Shown: positions 62,272 through 64,000 of the stretch, in pieces | Numbering within the stretch: position 1 is the first letter of the stretch | Layout of the letters: each line of letters starts with the position of its first letter | Assembly (NCBI RefSeq): GCF_025628935.1 | Contig: NZ_JAOTIS010000001.1 | Span: 1-64,000 of the forward strand | Length of the DNA: 64,000 nucleotides | Direction of reading: 5' to 3' | DNA from: Macrococcus capreoli | Lineage (GTDB): Bacteria > Bacillota > Bacilli > Staphylococcales > Staphylococcaceae | The notes under the pieces: generated by a model | The model's input: the letters and a program-made list of their open reading frames with translations, nothing else | What the model was told of the DNA's origin: nothing | Databases searched by the model: none | Position numbers and translations under genes: made by a program

Positions 62272-62303
62272 ATAAAATGGGGATAGTTCCCATTTTATTT
62301 TTT
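62272..62303 (+). terminator. Terminator of the YkvI-like gene
   Basis: ATAAAATGGG and CCCATTTTAT form a 10-bp stem with a 7-nt loop, then TTTTTTC. Confidence 0.85.
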
Positions 62304-62354
62304 CATTTTTATCGATAATATGAAAGAGAGCTAGAGATAGAGAGGACGGTTGTA

Positions 62355-63377
62355 TTGAAAAAAAGATATTTAGTGTGGATTATTATCATTGCGTTATGTG
62401 TCATGCTCATCAGTGTATTGATGGGATGGAATGAAAATCACAATCCAAGGATTGCTGGGAATGCGATGTTAAGTGATAAAGCGATAGAGAATCAAAATGT
62501 TAAACTGATTCCAAATGTGACATATAGCGATATTGCGCCTTCATCACAAATGGATATTATATTACCGAAACATATTCGAAACGGAGATGCATTGCCACTC
62601 ATACTATGGACGCATGGGGGTGGCTATATTGCAGGGGATAAACGTCATAAAAATCCTTATCTTGCACAAATTGCAGAGAAAGGATTTATTGTAGCGAACA
62701 TCAATTATGCGTTAGCACCGAATAATAAATACCCAACGCCGATATTACAAGAACTTGAAGCAGCAAAGTTTCTGAAGCGTAATATATTAAACTTACCGAT
62801 TGACGAGACGCAAATCATTATCGGTGGCGATTCTGCGGGTGCTCAAATTGCAAGTCAGTTTGCAGCGATGCATACAAATCATAGCTTGATGGAAGATATG
62901 CAATTAAAACCTGTTTACAATCCGGAACAACTGAAAGCTGTTGTATTGTTTGGTGGACTTTATAATATGCAAACGGTAAGAAAGACGCATTTTCCGCGTA
63001 TCGAAACGTTTATGGAAAGTTATACTGGAGAGAAATACTGGGAGAAGAAGTTTAAACCCATTCAGCAAATGAGTACGACAGAAAATGTTACAAAGCATTA
63101 TCCACCAACGTTTCTGACAGTCGGTGATGCCGATCCATTTGATAGCCAGGCGCGTGAGTTAGTGAAAGTATTACAGGATAATAATGTAGATTACGAAACA
63201 TCATTCTTTAATAGAACACATCGATTAAAACACCAGTATCAATTTCATATGGATCTGCCTGAAGCACAGCTGACGTATCGTAAATTAATGATGTTTCTCG
63301 GGAATTACACGAATCAATCGCCATATACTTCTAACACAGAGAAGAACGAATTAATACAAAAGCCGAAATTAAAATAA
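62355..63377 (+). CDS. Membrane-anchored or secreted alpha/beta-hydrolase (HSL-type esterase)
   Basis: 340 aa with a TTG start 10 bases after GAGAGG. A single hydrophobic N-terminal span (YLVWIIIIALCVMLISVLMG) may be a signal anchor. The hormone-sensitive-lipase family shows HGGGYIAGD (oxyanion), GGDSAGAQIASQ (nucleophile Ser), VGDADPFDSQ (Asp) and THRLKHQYQF (His). Substrate is probably a short ester on the outside of the membrane. Confidence 0.85.
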   Translation: MKKRYLVWIIIIALCVMLISVLMGWNENHNPRIAGNAMLSDKAIENQNVKLIPNVTYSDIAPSSQMDIILPKHIRNGDALPLILWTHGGGYIAGDKRHKNPYLAQIAEKGFIVANINYALAPNNKYPTPILQELEAAKFLKRNILNLPIDETQIIIGGDSAGAQIASQFAAMHTNHSLMEDMQLKPVYNPEQLKAVVLFGGLYNMQTVRKTHFPRIETFMESYTGEKYWEKKFKPIQQMSTTENVTKHYPPTFLTVGDADPFDSQARELVKVLQDNNVDYETSFFNRTHRLKHQYQFHMDLPEAQLTYRKLMMFLGNYTNQSPYTSNTEKNELIQKPKLK

Positions 63378-63462
63378 ATAAAATAATGTAATATAACCGT
63401 TTTATTTTTACGTTGCCGCTTTATTATGTACAATAAAAGAAACAAACGATGGAGGGTTAACG

Positions 63463-64000
63463 ATGAAACCGCGTTTATTATTAACAGGTGCTACAGGGTA
63501 TATTGGTAAACATTTATATGACTATTTAAAAGATGACTTTGAAATATATGCGATGAGTAAATATCCTTCTGAAGATAGCGCTCAGGATATTCATTGGATA
63601 ACAGGTGATATGTTCTCATTAAATGATTGTATTGATGCGATGCAACACGTTGATTTCGGGGTTTATTTTCTGGATCCGACGAAACGCTCGAATAAACTGA
63701 ATGATGCGACGTTTCAGGATATTAATGCGATTAGTGCAGATAATTTCGCCCGTGCCGCTGAAGCGACGAATTTAAAAGCGATTATTTATGTTACTGGAAC
63801 GACTGATGATGAAGAGACAATTAATATAATGAAAAGTTATAAAACACCGGTACAAATAACGACGACACCCGTGAAACGTAAAGGTATTGTGGCCCAAACA
63901 CAAAATTCTAAAACGAATGATGTGCGTAGTATACAAAGAACATTAATGCCGACGAGCTGGACCGTTGAAAGAGTGAGTCAACATTACTTCGCCTGGTTAA
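63463..64000 (+). CDS. NAD(P)-binding Rossmann-fold protein, cut by the window end
   Basis: At least 179 codons and open at 64000, so the C-terminus is outside the window. It starts MKPRLLLTGATGYIGKHLYD behind GGAGGG; GATGYIG is the nucleotide-binding loop of atypical short-chain dehydrogenases (NmrA/YbjT-like). The YxxxK-type catalytic motif is not seen in this part (VYFLDPTKR, IIYVTGTTDD). Substrate unknown. Confidence 0.8.
   Translation, partial: MKPRLLLTGATGYIGKHLYDYLKDDFEIYAMSKYPSEDSAQDIHWITGDMFSLNDCIDAMQHVDFGVYFLDPTKRSNKLNDATFQDINAISADNFARAAEATNLKAIIYVTGTTDDEETINIMKSYKTPVQITTTPVKRKGIVAQTQNSKTNDVRSIQRTLMPTSWTVERVSQHYFAWL

Overview
The window is 64 kb of low-GC, densely packed Gram-positive DNA with strong Shine-Dalgarno sites and classic hairpin/T-run terminators. 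Several products look like staphylococcal proteins (NorB-type and MdeA/LmrB-type exporters, MntH, Mqo, AldA, a TcaA-like zinc-ribbon membrane protein). A Leloir galactose operon and a complete C-P lyase cluster are not typical of Staphylococcus aureus. The best guess is a Staphylococcaceae chromosome outside S. aureus, probably Macrococcus or a near relative. This is inference from protein resemblance only. No rRNA, tRNA, CRISPR array or intact insertion sequence was seen.

Region 1 (1-6.2 kb): galKET on the minus strand, and galM plus a ROK-family repressor on the plus strand. Between them are a 25-bp palindrome (likely operator) and an internally deleted sugar-ABC ATPase gene. Region 2 (6.2-11 kb): a decaying stretch. 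It holds an IS3/IS150-like left-end remnant and three genes each broken by one in-frame stop (a secreted protein, an AbgT-family transporter, a YdaT/DUF2188 protein), next to an intact M20 amidohydrolase and a DUF805 protein.

Region 3 (11-22.5 kb): a phosphonate system: ABM-domain gene, phnF, phnGHIJKML, a PHP-family phosphoesterase that probably replaces PhnP/PhnN, then phnDCEE. PhoP-box-like hexamers at 11 or 22 bp spacing precede phnG and phnD. PhnJ lacks three of the four cysteines needed for its iron-sulfur cluster and radical chemistry.

Region 4 (22.6-26.6 kb): two zinc-ribbon membrane proteins, an ImmA/IrrE-like protein with a dead metal site behind a perfect 16-bp inverted repeat, and a lipoprotein. 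Region 5 (26.7-35.4 kb): a polymorphic-toxin island. A full toxin (helical N-terminus, pretoxin-TG, HINT, AHH nuclease) and its ankyrin/beta-helix partner are followed by broken SUKH genes, an old toxin tip and a silent second HINT-AHH/immunity cassette. About 1.0 kb (5') and 0.42 kb (3') of near-identical DNA flank the variable part, as expected for a tip-exchange system.

Region 6 (35.4-50 kb): mntH, a RecQ-like helicase fused to a phosphoribosyltransferase, DUF805, acetyltransferases, gntR/bglA, a PTPS-family protein, norB, mqo, small membrane proteins and a NERD-domain protein. Region 7 (50-64 kb): an 84-bp tandem repeat, aldA, two secreted NlpC/P60 hydrolases, an XRE regulator with two palindromic operators and two membrane proteins, an acetyltransferase/ogt/yjdM/DUF418 group, a 118-bp tandem repeat, a SecB-like protein, an AHSA1 protein, an MFS exporter, a YkvI-type transporter, an esterase and a partial NAD-binding protein cut by the window end.
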